Assembly: GCF_900635445.1 (NCBI RefSeq)
Contig: NZ_LR134117.1
Location: forward strand, 2,728,001 to 2,792,000
Reading direction: 5' to 3'
From: Serratia odorifera
GTDB lineage: Bacteria > Pseudomonadota > Gammaproteobacteria > Enterobacterales > Enterobacteriaceae
DNA: 64,000 nucleotides
Made by a program: the position numbers and the translations under genes. A model generated the notes under the pieces. That model worked only from the letters and a program-made list of their open reading frames with translations, was not told where the DNA came from and searched no databases. The first letter of the stretch is position 1. Each line of letters begins with the position of its first letter. This document shows positions 17,401 through 25,923 of this stretch, piece by piece.

Positions 17401-18081
17401 ATGAACCCCATCGTAATAAACAGGCTGCAGCGGAAGCTGGGCTACACTTTTCAACAGCAGGAGCTCTTGCTGCAAGCGTTGACTCACCGCAGCGCCAGCA
17501 GTAAACACAATGAACGGCTTGAGTTTCTGGGTGACTCTATCCTGAGTTTCGTCATCGCCAATGCGCTTTATCACCGCTTCCCGCGCGTTGATGAAGGCGA
17601 CATGAGCCGCATGCGCGCCACGCTGGTGCGCGGAAACACGCTGGCGGAAATGGCGCGTGAGTTCGATCTGGGCGAATGCCTGCGCCTTGGGCCGGGAGAA
17701 CTGAAAAGTGGCGGTTTCCGCCGCGAGTCGATTCTGGCGGATACGGTGGAAGCATTGATTGGCGGCGTGTTCCTGGACAGTGATATCCAGACCGTTGAAC
17801 GACTGATTCTGGACTGGTATCGCAGCCGGCTGGACGAAATCAGCCCCGGTGATAAGCAGAAAGACCCAAAAACCCGCTTGCAGGAGTTTTTACAAGGTCG
17901 TCATCTGCCGTTGCCTTCTTATCTGGTGGTGCAGGTTCGCGGTGAAGCGCACGATCAGGAATTTACTATCCACTGCCAGGTGAGCGGTTTGAGCGAGCCC
18001 GTTGTGGGCACCGGTTCGAGTCGCCGTAAAGCCGAGCAGGCGGCAGCGGAACAAGCGCTGAAAAAGCTGGAGCTTGAATGA
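17401..18081 (+). CDS. rnc: Ribonuclease III
   Basis: Double-strand-specific endoribonuclease that processes rRNA and many mRNAs. It is 226 residues, as in E. coli. The signature ERLEFLGDS includes the catalytic Glu38 and Asp45. The second acidic site is in LADTVEALIGG, and a C-terminal double-stranded RNA-binding domain covers about 155-225 (KTRLQEFLQG ... SRRKAEQAAAEQAL). Its stop codon overlaps the era start by four bases, so rnc-era coupling is expected. Confidence 0.98.
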   Translation: MNPIVINRLQRKLGYTFQQQELLLQALTHRSASSKHNERLEFLGDSILSFVIANALYHRFPRVDEGDMSRMRATLVRGNTLAEMAREFDLGECLRLGPGELKSGGFRRESILADTVEALIGGVFLDSDIQTVERLILDWYRSRLDEISPGDKQKDPKTRLQEFLQGRHLPLPSYLVVQVRGEAHDQEFTIHCQVSGLSEPVVGTGSSRRKAEQAAAEQALKKLELE

Positions 18082-18985
18082 GCGAAGAAACACAATACTG
18101 CGGATTTATCGCGATCGTTGGTCGTCCGAACGTGGGCAAATCCACGTTATTGAACCAACTGCTGGGGCAAAAGGTCTCCATTACTTCGCGTAAGCCGCAA
18201 ACCACGCGCCACCGCATCATGGGCATTCACACCGAAGGGCCTTATCAGGCGATTTACGTCGATACCCCCGGGTTGCACATCGAAGAAAAACGCGCCATCA
18301 ACCGTTTGATGAACCGCGCCGCCAGCAGCTCGATCGGTGACGTGGAACTGGTGATCTTCGTGGTTGAAGGCACCAACTGGACTGCCGACGACGAAATGGT
18401 GGTCAATAAGCTGCGCAGCCTGAAATGCCCGGTGCTGTTGGCGATCAACAAGGTCGACAACGTGGCTGACAAAGGCAAGCTGCTGCCGCATATCGCTTTC
18501 TTGAGCCAGCAAATGAACTTCCTCGACGTGGTGCCAATTTCTGCCGAGAAAGGCATGAACGTGGACACCATCGCCGGCATCGTGCGCAAACTGTTGCCGG
18601 AAGCGGAGCATCACTTCCCGGAAGATTACATCACCGATCGTTCCAGCGCTTTATGGCGTCGGAGATCATTCGCGAAAAACTGATGCGTTTCCTCGGTGAA
18701 GAGCTGCCGTATTCGGTCACGGTCGAAATCGAACAGTTCGTGGCCAACGATCGCGGTGGCTATGATGTCCACGGCCTGATCCTGGTTGAACGCGAAGGCC
18801 AGAAGAAAATGGTCATCGGCAATAAAGGCTCGAAGATCAAAACCATCGGCATTGAAGCCCGCCAGGATATGGAACAGATGTTTGAAGCCAAGGTGCATCT
18901 GGAACTGTGGGTGAAAGTGAAATCCGGCTGGGCGGACGACGAACGTGCGCTGCGTAGCCTGGGCTATGTCGACGATCTGAAGTAA
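18078..18985 (+). CDS. era: GTPase Era (one-base frameshift in this sequence)
   Basis: Essential GTPase that binds the 3' end of 16S rRNA during 30S maturation. The N-terminal G domain has GRPNVGKS at residues 15-22, DTPG, and NKVD. The C-terminal KH domain has GNKGSKIKTIG. The frame breaks near 18643: after ITDRS the expected QRFMASEII is found only in the +2 frame, as if one C were missing from TCCC (read here as TCC). With that base restored the product is 302 residues (E. coli 301). Both halves are otherwise perfectly conserved, so a sequencing error is more likely than a real mutation. Confidence 0.93.
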
Positions 18986-18991
18986 CGTCCG

Positions 18992-19723
18992 ATGGAAGGC
19001 TGGCAGCGCGCTTTCGTCCTGCATGGGCGGCCGTACAGTGAAACCAGCCTGATGCTGGATCTGTTCACCGAAGGCCACGGACGGGTGCGCTTGCTGGCAA
19101 AAGGCGCGCGCAGCCGCCGCTCCAATCTAAAGGGTTGCCTGCAACCCTTTACCCCTTTATTAGTCCGCTGGGGCGGGCGTGGCGATATCAAGACGCTGCG
19201 CAATGCCGAAGCGGTTTCCCTTGGCTTACCGCTTAGCGGCATGATGCTTTACAGCGGCCTGTACGTGAACGAACTGCTGTCGCGGGTGCTGGAACAGGAA
19301 GCCGACTATTCACTGCTGTTTTTCGACTACCTGCAATGTTTGCAGGCGTTGGCGGCTGCCGAACGCTCACCGGAACAGGCCTTGCGCCAGTTCGAGCTGG
19401 CCCTGCTGCACCACCTGGGTTACGGCGTCGACTTCCTGCACTGTGCCGGCAGCGGCGAGCCGGTTGACGACGGCATGACCTACCGCTATCGCGAAGAAAA
19501 AGGCTTTATCGCCAGTCTGGTGGTAGACCATTACAGCTTTACCGGACGTGAACTGCGTGCGCTGGCCGAACGCCAGTTTCCCGACGCCGATACCCTGCGT
19601 GCCGCCAAACGTTTTACCCGCATGGCGTTAAAACCCTATCTGGGCGGCAAACCGCTAAAAAGCCGCGAACTGTTTCGGCAGTTTGTGCGCAAGCAGCCCG
19701 ATCCCCCGGTCGACGACGCGTAA
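18992..19723 (+). CDS. recO: DNA repair protein RecO
   Basis: Mediator that, with RecR, loads RecA on SSB-coated single-stranded DNA. It is 243 residues. An N-terminal OB fold (about 1-80) is recognisable from WQRAFVLHGRPYSETS and LLAKGARSRRS. A helical domain follows, and the end is the conserved TRMALKPYLGGKPLKSRELF. The gene starts 7 bases after era. Unlike era and acpS on either side it is intact, which shows that the indels nearby are scattered rather than general decay. Confidence 0.97.
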   Translation: MEGWQRAFVLHGRPYSETSLMLDLFTEGHGRVRLLAKGARSRRSNLKGCLQPFTPLLVRWGGRGDIKTLRNAEAVSLGLPLSGMMLYSGLYVNELLSRVLEQEADYSLLFFDYLQCLQALAAAERSPEQALRQFELALLHHLGYGVDFLHCAGSGEPVDDGMTYRYREEKGFIASLVVDHYSFTGRELRALAERQFPDADTLRAAKRFTRMALKPYLGGKPLKSRELFRQFVRKQPDPPVDDA

Positions 19724-19796
19724 TCCGCTTTCTGCTTTTGCGCTTTTCCCGCTGCGTGTAAACTGCTGACACTGAAATCGTAATCTAGAGGTTGTC

Positions 19797-20528
19797 ATGG
19801 CTGATTTGCTGCTCGGCGTTAATATCGATCATATTGCCACCCTGCGTAACGCGCGCGGAACCCAGTACCCCGATCCGGTGCAGGCGGCGTTCAGCGCCGA
19901 ACAGGCCGGCGCGGACGGCATTACCGTTCACCTGCGCGAAGACCGTCGTCATATTACCGATCGTGACGTACGTATTCTGCGCCAGACCATTCAGACCCGT
20001 ATGAACCTGGAAATGGCGGTGACCGACGAAATGCTGGATATTGCCTGCGAACTGCGGCCGCACTTCTGCTGCCTGGTGCCGGAAAAGCGCGAAGAAGTGA
20101 CCACCGAAGGCGGGCTGGACGTGGCAGGGCAGTTGGACAAAATGACGCTGGCGGTGGAGCGTTTGACCCAGGCTGGTATTCAGGTTTCGTTGTTTATCGA
20201 CCCGGACCACCGGCAGATTGATGCTGCGGTGGCAGTAGGCGCGCCGTATATCGAAATTCACACCGGTGCCTATGCGCAAGCGCAAGGCGAGCTGGCGGTG
20301 CAGGCCGAACTGAAGCGCATTGCCCAGGCGGCGCGCTACGCGGCGCAAAAAGGCCTGAAGGTCAACGCCGGCCACGGTTTGACCTACCATAACGTGCAGC
20401 CGATCGCAGCGCTGCCGGAAATGCATGAGTTGAACATCGGCCATGCGATTATCGGCCAGGCGGTGATCGGTGGCCTGTCTGCCGCGGTCAGCGACATGAA
20501 ACTGCTGATGCGGGAAGCGCGTCGCTAA
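19797..20528 (+). CDS. pdxJ: Pyridoxine 5'-phosphate synthase
   Basis: Condenses 1-deoxyxylulose 5-phosphate with 3-amino-2-oxopropyl phosphate to give pyridoxine 5'-phosphate. It is 243 residues, as in E. coli. The N-terminal LLGVNIDHIATLRNARGT and the C-terminal INAGHGL-type segment (VNAGHGLTYHNV) form the TIM-barrel active site. The ribosome site lies in TAGAGG before the ATG. Its stop TAA overlaps the acpS ATG by one base. Confidence 0.97.
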   Translation: MADLLLGVNIDHIATLRNARGTQYPDPVQAAFSAEQAGADGITVHLREDRRHITDRDVRILRQTIQTRMNLEMAVTDEMLDIACELRPHFCCLVPEKREEVTTEGGLDVAGQLDKMTLAVERLTQAGIQVSLFIDPDHRQIDAAVAVGAPYIEIHTGAYAQAQGELAVQAELKRIAQAARYAAQKGLKVNAGHGLTYHNVQPIAALPEMHELNIGHAIIGQAVIGGLSAAVSDMKLLMREARR

Positions 20529-20909
20529 TGGCCGTGCTGGGCCTCGGTACCGACATTGTCGAGATGGCGCGCATCGAAGCGGTGGTGGAGCGTAGCGGCG
20601 ATCGTTTGGCGCGGCGGGTGTTGAGCGATGCGGAATGGGCGGTCTATCAGCAGCATCAGCAGCCGGTCCGCTTTCTGGCCAAACGTTTTGCGGTCAAGGA
20701 GGCGGCGGCCAAGGCGTTTGGCACCGGCATTCGCAACGGCCTGGCCTTCAATCAGTTTGAAGTGTTCAATGATGGCCTGGGCAAGCCGAATATCCGCCTG
20801 CCATGCGCGCGCCGCCGAACTGGCACAGGAGATGGGGGTGACTTCGATCCACGTCTCGCTGGCTGACGAACGGCGCTATGCCTGTGCGACGGTGATTATC
20901 GAAGGTTGA
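20528..20909 (+). CDS. acpS: Holo-[acyl-carrier-protein] synthase (one-base frameshift in this sequence)
   Basis: Transfers 4'-phosphopantetheine from CoA to apo-ACP; essential for fatty acid synthesis. The first 91 residues match E. coli AcpS, including GLGTDIVE (metal-binding Asp) and FLAKRFAVKEAAAKAFGTG. At 20801-20802 an extra C (CTGCCATGC for CTGCATGC) moves the frame; the C-terminal part HARAAELAQEMG ... ACATVIIEG continues in the next frame to 20909. Without the extra base the product is 126 residues, the exact family length. Probably a sequencing error. Translation is coupled to pdxJ. Confidence 0.92.
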
Positions 20910-20916
20910 CTTCAGA

Positions 20917-20938
20917 CGGGCGCGGCGAGCGGCGCCCG
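20917..20938. terminator. GC-rich hairpin between acpS and yfhL (weak terminator candidate)
   Basis: CGGGCGC / GCGCCCG with an 8-base loop lies just after acpS and before the convergent yfhL end. No U-run follows on either strand, so termination is only suggested by position. Confidence 0.35.
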
Positions 20939-20950
20939 GTTACGGCAAGG

Positions 20951-21211
20951 TTACAGCCGGTCTGCGTGGTGCAGAACCACAAACTTGTCCCACAGCTGTT
21001 CCTGACTTTCCAACCGGCCGGGATCGATAATGATGGTGTTATCGATCGGGCATACCTGCTGGCAGGTCGGCGTCTCGTAATGTCCAACGCATTCGGTGCA
21101 GCGATCGGCGTCTATCTGGTAGATATCCTCGCCCATCGAGATCGCCTGATTCGGGCACTCTGGTTCACACATGTCACAGTTGATGCATTTGCGTGTGATT
21201 AACAGGGCCAT
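20951..21211 (-). CDS. yfhL: 4Fe-4S dicluster ferredoxin YfhL
   Basis: Small iron-sulfur electron carrier of the YfhL/Alvin-type ferredoxins; its partner is not known with certainty. It is 86 residues. The first cluster motif is C-x2-C-x2-C-x3-C in KCINCDMCEPECP (residues 8-20). The second is C-x2-C followed by the 8-residue insertion typical of the family (TECVGHYETPTCQQVCP). A helical C-terminal tail follows. It is convergent with acpS and is preceded on the minus strand by the RpiR-type regulator. Confidence 0.95.
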   Translation of the reverse strand: MALLITRKCINCDMCEPECPNQAISMGEDIYQIDADRCTECVGHYETPTCQQVCPIDNTIIIDPGRLESQEQLWDKFVVLHHADRL

Positions 21212-21265
21212 AAACTATCTCTCATCATTTCTAAGGGTATTTAAGCGGAGCGCGAATTATACGCT

Positions 21266-22114
21266 TCATACCAGTTTTTTCATTAACTGTTCGCTGTGTT
21301 TTATCCGATCGCGCGCATGGTCCAGGTCATGCTGAATCAGCGCCATAAACAGCAGGTCGGTGAGCGCATACTGCGCGGTGCTGGACGAGATCGCGGCGCT
21401 GCGGGTATTGGGTTCTTCCGCAATGGTATACAGGCAGTGATCGGCACGCTGTTGCAGGCCGTTGGGGGAAAAGCAGGTCAGGGCCAGCACCTGCGCACCG
21501 GCGATACGTGCTTCTTCTGCCGCCAGGTTGATTTCACGCCGTTCGCCGCTGAACGAAATGGCCACCAGCAAATCCTGTTTGTCCAGCGCTTGCACCGCCG
21601 CCAGTTGAACGTGCATATCCGATTCGGCAACCGCCATCACGCCCAGTTTGAGTAACTTGAAGGAAAAGTCTTTCGCCACCAGCCCGGACGCGCCAATGCC
21701 CATCAGTATCACCCTGCGCGCCGCGCGCAGCATGCTTAACGCCTGGTGCAGCCGTTCTTCGCTGTTGATATCCAGCGTGGCGCGCAAGGCCGCGTGCTTT
21801 TCCACCAGTAACTTTTCACCGACGGTTTTGAGCGCGTCACTGCTGAGTATCCGGTTATGCACCGTGACTACCGGAGCGCTTTGCGGTTGGGCGAGGGTTT
21901 CACTTAGCGCCAGTTTCAACGCCGGGAAGCCTTTATAGCCCATTTTCTGGGCAAACTTGACCACGCTTGACTGGCTGACGCCAGCCACCTGAGCCAGCGT
22001 TTGCGAGCTGAGATGGCGCGCCTGTTCAGCGTTGTGCAGCAGGAAATCGGCCAGCTTGCGATCGTTCTGCGCCAGCGCAGGATACATTTGGCGAATGCGA
22101 AGAAGGGTACTCAT
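21266..22114 (-). CDS. yfhH: MurR/RpiR-family transcriptional regulator (YfhH-type)
   Basis: Repressor-type protein with an N-terminal RpiR helix-turn-helix (LAQVAGVSQSSVVKFAQKMGYKGFPALK, about 35-62) and a C-terminal SIS sugar-phosphate domain with GIGASGLVAKD. From ATG at 22114 (AAGGAA ribosome site) it is 282 residues; the frame is open to 22252 but those residues are not conserved. It aligns best with E. coli YfhH, which also lies beside yfhL. Here it is divergent from murQP with palindromes between them, so the likely effector is MurNAc 6-phosphate, as for MurR. The effector is inferred. Confidence 0.9.
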   Translation of the reverse strand: MSTLLRIRQMYPALAQNDRKLADFLLHNAEQARHLSSQTLAQVAGVSQSSVVKFAQKMGYKGFPALKLALSETLAQPQSAPVVTVHNRILSSDALKTVGEKLLVEKHAALRATLDINSEERLHQALSMLRAARRVILMGIGASGLVAKDFSFKLLKLGVMAVAESDMHVQLAAVQALDKQDLLVAISFSGERREINLAAEEARIAGAQVLALTCFSPNGLQQRADHCLYTIAEEPNTRSAAISSSTAQYALTDLLFMALIQHDLDHARDRIKHSEQLMKKLV

Positions 22115-22220
22115 TATTTTTTCCTTGATGTCAGTCGGCATTCTGCCACGGTGGGCGTGGAAACGTGCAGCGAAAATTTTTGTGAGCTCCCCGTTAAAAT
22201 AGCAAATAGTGCTCGCTTTG

Positions 22221-22237
22221 TTGAATAAAATATTCAA
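22221..22237. promoter_or_regulatory. Candidate operator O1 for the MurR-like regulator
   Basis: TTGAATA-AAA-TATTCAA, perfect 7-bp arms, in the yfhH-murQ divergent region. RpiR-family operators are often TGAA...TTCA palindromes. Its centre is 33 bp (three turns) from O2. Confidence 0.65.
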
Positions 22238-22254
22238 ATATTGAATTAACATTG

Positions 22255-22269
22255 TGAATTAAAAATTCA
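22255..22269. promoter_or_regulatory. Candidate operator O2 for the MurR-like regulator
   Basis: TGAATT-AAA-AATTCA, perfect 6-bp arms with the same AAA centre as O1, ending 11 bp before the murQ start codon and so placed to block murQ transcription. Confidence 0.6.
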
Positions 22270-22280
22270 AAGGTGATGAA

Positions 22281-23174
22281 ATGAACCTGGGCGCATTGGT
22301 ATCAGAAACCCGTAATCCGGCAACGCTGCGGCTGGACGAGATGTCCACGCTGGAAATGGTGACCTGTTTTAATCATGAAGATCGCAAAGTGCCGTTGGCG
22401 ATCGAGCCGGTACTGCCGCAGATCGCGCAGGCGGTGGATCTGACGGCGGCGGCATTGCAGGCCGGTGGTCGGCTGATTTATCTCGGCGCCGGCACCAGCG
22501 GTCGACTGGGGGTGTTGGATGCCTCGGAATGCCCGCCGACCTTTGGCGTACCGCACGGCGTGGTGGTCGGGCTGATCGCCGGCGGGCCGGGCGCACTGCT
22601 GAAAGCGGTGGAAGGGGCGGAAGACGACGCTGAACTGGGGGCGCGTGACCTGCGCGATCTGCAACTGACCGCGACCGATATGGTGATCGGGCTGGCGGCA
22701 TCTGGCCGTACGCCGTATGTGATAGGCGCGCTGCGCTATGCACGCCAGTTGGGGTGTCCGACGGCGGCCATTTCCTGCAACCCGGATTCGCCGATTGCCC
22801 AAGAGGCGCAGGTGGCGATTTCACCGGTGGTCGGCCCGGAAGCTCTGACCGGTTCGACCCGCATGAAGTCCGGCACGGCGCAAAAACTGGTGCTGAACAT
22901 GATTTCCACCGGGGCGATGGTCAAACTGGGCAAGGTATATCAGAACCTGATGGTTGATGTTAAGGCGACCAACGTCAAATTGGTCGATCGCGCCTGCCGT
23001 ATCGTGACCGAGGCCACCGGCGCCGATCGTAGCCAGGCGGAGGCGGCATTGACGCAAACCGGCTTTGAGGTCAAACCGGCGATTCTGATGATTCTGGCCG
23101 AGGTCAGCGCCGAAGAAGCGCAGCGGCGTTTGCAACGGCACCACGGCTTCTTGCGTGCGGCACTGGCGGGTTAA
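22281..23174 (+). CDS. murQ: N-acetylmuramic acid 6-phosphate etherase
   Basis: Cleaves the lactyl ether of MurNAc 6-phosphate to give GlcNAc 6-phosphate and D-lactate, feeding recycled or imported wall sugar into amino-sugar metabolism. It is 297 residues (E. coli 298). The SIS-type core has LGAGTSGRLGVLDASECPPT near residue 68-87, with the catalytic Glu in SECPPTF, and a later STRMKSGTAQK. It begins after AAGGTGATGAA and precedes murP by 19 bp, forming murQP. Confidence 0.97.
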   Translation: MNLGALVSETRNPATLRLDEMSTLEMVTCFNHEDRKVPLAIEPVLPQIAQAVDLTAAALQAGGRLIYLGAGTSGRLGVLDASECPPTFGVPHGVVVGLIAGGPGALLKAVEGAEDDAELGARDLRDLQLTATDMVIGLAASGRTPYVIGALRYARQLGCPTAAISCNPDSPIAQEAQVAISPVVGPEALTGSTRMKSGTAQKLVLNMISTGAMVKLGKVYQNLMVDVKATNVKLVDRACRIVTEATGADRSQAEAALTQTGFEVKPAILMILAEVSAEEAQRRLQRHHGFLRAALAG

Positions 23175-23193
23175 TCCACTTTCGGGGCAGGCG

Positions 23194-24560
23194 ATGGACA
23201 AGACAACGGCTCTGGCGACACAAATTCTGGCGGGCATCGGCGGTGAAGGCAATATCCTCAAGCTGGAAAACTGCATGACGCGGGTGCGGGTTGAAGTCAG
23301 CGACGAGCAACGTCTCGATCTGGCGCTGCTGAAAAAGCTGGACGGGGTAAAAGGGTATATCAAGCAGGGCGATCAGCATCAGTTTATCGTCGGGCCGGGT
23401 GCGGCAGCCAAAGTGGTGGACGCGATGCAGGCGCTGCTTGGCAGTGCGCCACCAGTGTCGGCGGCGGATGACATCTCGCGTAACAAGGCCGCCGCCAAGG
23501 CCAGATATGCCGCGCCAATGAGCGACGCGTTAAAGAAACTGGCCGACGTGTTTATTCCGCTGATCCCGGCATTTATCGCATCGGGGGTTGATTACCGGCA
23601 TTATCAATATTTTGAAACGCCCGGATATCGCCGGCGACATTGCGTTGAGTTATCCGAATGTGCTGGGGCTGTTGGCTGTTTTCGGCAGTGCGGTTTTCGC
23701 CATCATGAATATCCTGGTCGGGGTCAATGCGGCGCGGGTGTTTGGCGGTTCGCAGGCGATGGGCGGCGTAATGGCCGGCATCCTCTCCAGCCCACAGCTG
23801 GCGCAGATCACCCTGTTCGGCGAAGCGCTGCAGCCGGGACGCGGCGGGGTGATTGCGGTACTGCTGGTAGTGGCCTTTATGTGCTGGGTGGAAAAAAAGG
23901 CTGCGTAAACTGTTGCCGGAATCGCTGGAACTGATCCTGAATCCCTTATTCACCACCTTGATTACCGCATCGCTGGCGATAGTGCTGCTTCAGCCGCTTG
24001 GCGGTTACATTTCCGATGCCATCGCCCATGGCGCCAATCTGGCGATCGACAAAGGCGGCCTGCTGGTGGGGGCGGTGCTGTCCGGCGTTTTTCTGCCGCT
24101 GGTTCTGTCAGGATTGCACCAGGGACTGGTGCCGATCCACGTTGAACTGGTGCAGGCGCACGGTGCCAACCCGCTGTTGCCGATCCTGGCGATGGCCGGT
24201 GTCGGCCAGGTGGGCGCAGCGTTGGCGGTGCTGCTGAAAACCCGCAACGAACGTTTAAAGAAAGTGATTAAGGGCGCCTTGCCGGTTGGCGTGCTGGGCA
24301 TTGGCGAGCCGCTGATCTTTGGCGTGACGTTGCCGCTGGGTAAACCGTTTATTGCCGCCTGTCTCGGTGGCGCGGTGGGCGGCGCACTGATCAGCTACTG
24401 GAAAGTGGCGACGGTGATCACCTTCGGTATTTCAGGACTGCCTTTGGCGTTAACCATCGTATCAGGTAAGGTGATGTTGTATCTGACAGGTATGCTGATT
24501 ACGATTATAGCGGGCTTCATTTTTACCTGGCTAATGGGTTTCAACGATCCTGAGGAGTAG
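23194..24560 (+). CDS. murP: PTS system MurNAc-specific EIIBC component (two frameshifts in this sequence)
   Basis: Imports and phosphorylates N-acetylmuramic acid. The EIIB domain has the phosphorylated Cys27 in LENCMTRVRV; the EIIC membrane domain follows a linker near residue 100. Two single-base insertions break the frame: five G at 23583-23587 where four are needed (ASG then LITGIINILK), and seven A at 23892-23898 where six are needed (WVEKRLRKLLPES). Corrected, it is 454 residues, somewhat shorter than E. coli MurP (474). No EIIA domain is present, so the glucose EIIA is expected to serve it, as in E. coli. Confidence 0.9.
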
Positions 24561-24563
24561 CGC

Positions 24564-25220
24564 TTGAGTGACAAACCACGCCAACAGGCTGAGGAAGGCC
24601 GCCGCGTCGTGTTCTTCGATTTGGACGGTACGCTACATCAGGAGGATATGTTTGGCAGTTTCTTGCGCTTTTTATTACGCCGTTTGCCGCTGAACTTATT
24701 GCTGGTAGTGCCGCTATTGCCGGTGGTCGGTATCAGTATGCTGGTCGCCGGTCGTGCCGCGCGCTGGCCGATGAGCGTGCTGCTGTGGTCGATTACCTTC
24801 GGTCGTTCACAGGCCAGGCTGCAGGCGCTGGAATTGCAGTTTGTTAACTATTTCCGCCAAAAGGTCACCGCCTTTCCGGTGGTACAGCTGCGTCTGCGCC
24901 AGTATCTGGACGAGCATGATGCCGAAGTGTGGCTGATTACCGGCTCGCCCGAACGCCTGGTGGAGCAGGTCTATCAGGATTCCTCTTTTCTGCCGCGGGT
25001 ACGTTTGGTGGGCAGCCGCATTGCGCCTCGCTATGGCGGCTGGGTACTGGCAATGCGCTGTCTGGGGGTGCAAAAGGTGATGCAGCTTGAACAACGTATC
25101 GGCGCGCCGCTGAAATTATACAGCGGTTACAGCGACAGCAAACAGGATAACCCGTTGCTGTTTTTCTGCGAGCATCGCTGGCGGGTCAGCAAAGAGGGTG
25201 AGCTGCAGCAACTGGAGTGA
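24564..25220 (+). CDS. pgpC: Phosphatidylglycerophosphatase C
   Basis: HAD-superfamily membrane phosphatase (E. coli YfhB/PgpC) that dephosphorylates phosphatidylglycerol phosphate. It is 218 residues. The nucleophile motif is DLDGT, the second motif is LITGSPE, and the late motif is GYSDSKQDNPLL. A hydrophobic helix follows the first motif (about 45-62). The start is a TTG with GAGGAG placed 7 bases before it, directly after the murP stop; no closer ATG exists. It may be co-transcribed with murQP. Confidence 0.93.
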   Translation: MSDKPRQQAEEGRRVVFFDLDGTLHQEDMFGSFLRFLLRRLPLNLLLVVPLLPVVGISMLVAGRAARWPMSVLLWSITFGRSQARLQALELQFVNYFRQKVTAFPVVQLRLRQYLDEHDAEVWLITGSPERLVEQVYQDSSFLPRVRLVGSRIAPRYGGWVLAMRCLGVQKVMQLEQRIGAPLKLYSGYSDSKQDNPLLFFCEHRWRVSKEGELQQLE

Positions 25221-25244
25221 CGCACCTGGCCAGATGAGCCATGA

Positions 25245-25277
25245 TGCCGTTCGGGGAAACCTGAGCGGCATTTTTTT
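25245..25277 (+). terminator. Rho-independent terminator after pgpC
   Basis: TGCCGTTC and GAGCGGCA form an 8-bp stem (one G-U) with a 10-base loop, followed by seven T. Confidence 0.85.
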
Positions 25278-25413
25278 GCCTGCTGCGGCGTGAGCCAGCG
25301 GCTCGGCGCCTTGGTTTGCCTGACAGCCAATGCACTACGGCCGCTGGTGACAAAAGAGGAGCCGAGCTGGCCTACTGTGTATAATGCCCGCCGCAATGCG
25401 CACGAGGACTTAT

Positions 25414-25923
25414 ATGATGATTGAATACAACGACGACTACTGGATGCGACAGGCGCTGACGCTGGCCCTGCGTGCGCAGGAAGAGGGAGAAGTGCCGGTG
25501 GGTGCGCTACTGGTGCTCGACAACCAGGTGATTGGCGAAGGCTGGAATCGGCCGATTGGCCGACATGACCCGACCGCGCATGCGGAAATTATGGCGTTAC
25601 GGCAGGGCGGCGCGGTGTTGCAGAACTATCGGCTGTTGAACGCCACGCTGTATGTCACGCTGGAGCCCTGTGTGATGTGCGCCGGCGCGATGGTGCACAG
25701 TCGTATTCGCCGTCTGGTGTACGGCGCATCGGACGAAAAGACCGGGGCTGCCGGATCGCTGGTGGATATTTTGCGCCATCCTGGCATGAACCATCAGGTA
25801 GATATTACCGCCGGCGTGCTGGCCGAGGAATGTGCAGCCACGTTGAGCAACTTCTTCCGCCTGCGCCGGGAACAGCAAAAAGCGTTGAAGCAGGCGCAGC
25901 GGGCGGCAAAACCGCAGGATTAA
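25414..25923 (+). CDS. tadA: tRNA-specific adenosine deaminase TadA
   Basis: Deaminates A34 of tRNA-Arg(ACG) to inosine; essential in E. coli. From ATG at 25414 it is 169 residues (E. coli 167). The zinc site and proton shuttle are HAE at residues 56-58 and PCVMC at 85-89. A GAGGA ribosome site lies at 25404-25408, supporting ATG 25414 or the adjacent ATG 25417 over the upstream in-frame start at 25384. Convergent with mltF, whose end overlaps it by four bases. Confidence 0.96.
   Translation: MMIEYNDDYWMRQALTLALRAQEEGEVPVGALLVLDNQVIGEGWNRPIGRHDPTAHAEIMALRQGGAVLQNYRLLNATLYVTLEPCVMCAGAMVHSRIRRLVYGASDEKTGAAGSLVDILRHPGMNHQVDITAGVLAEECAATLSNFFRLRREQQKALKQAQRAAKPQD

Noticed and set aside
18078..18985. 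Programmed frameshift or split Era protein
   Set aside because: There is no slippery heptamer or downstream structure typical of programmed shifts, the change is a simple missing base, and four neighbouring genes have the same kind of defect.
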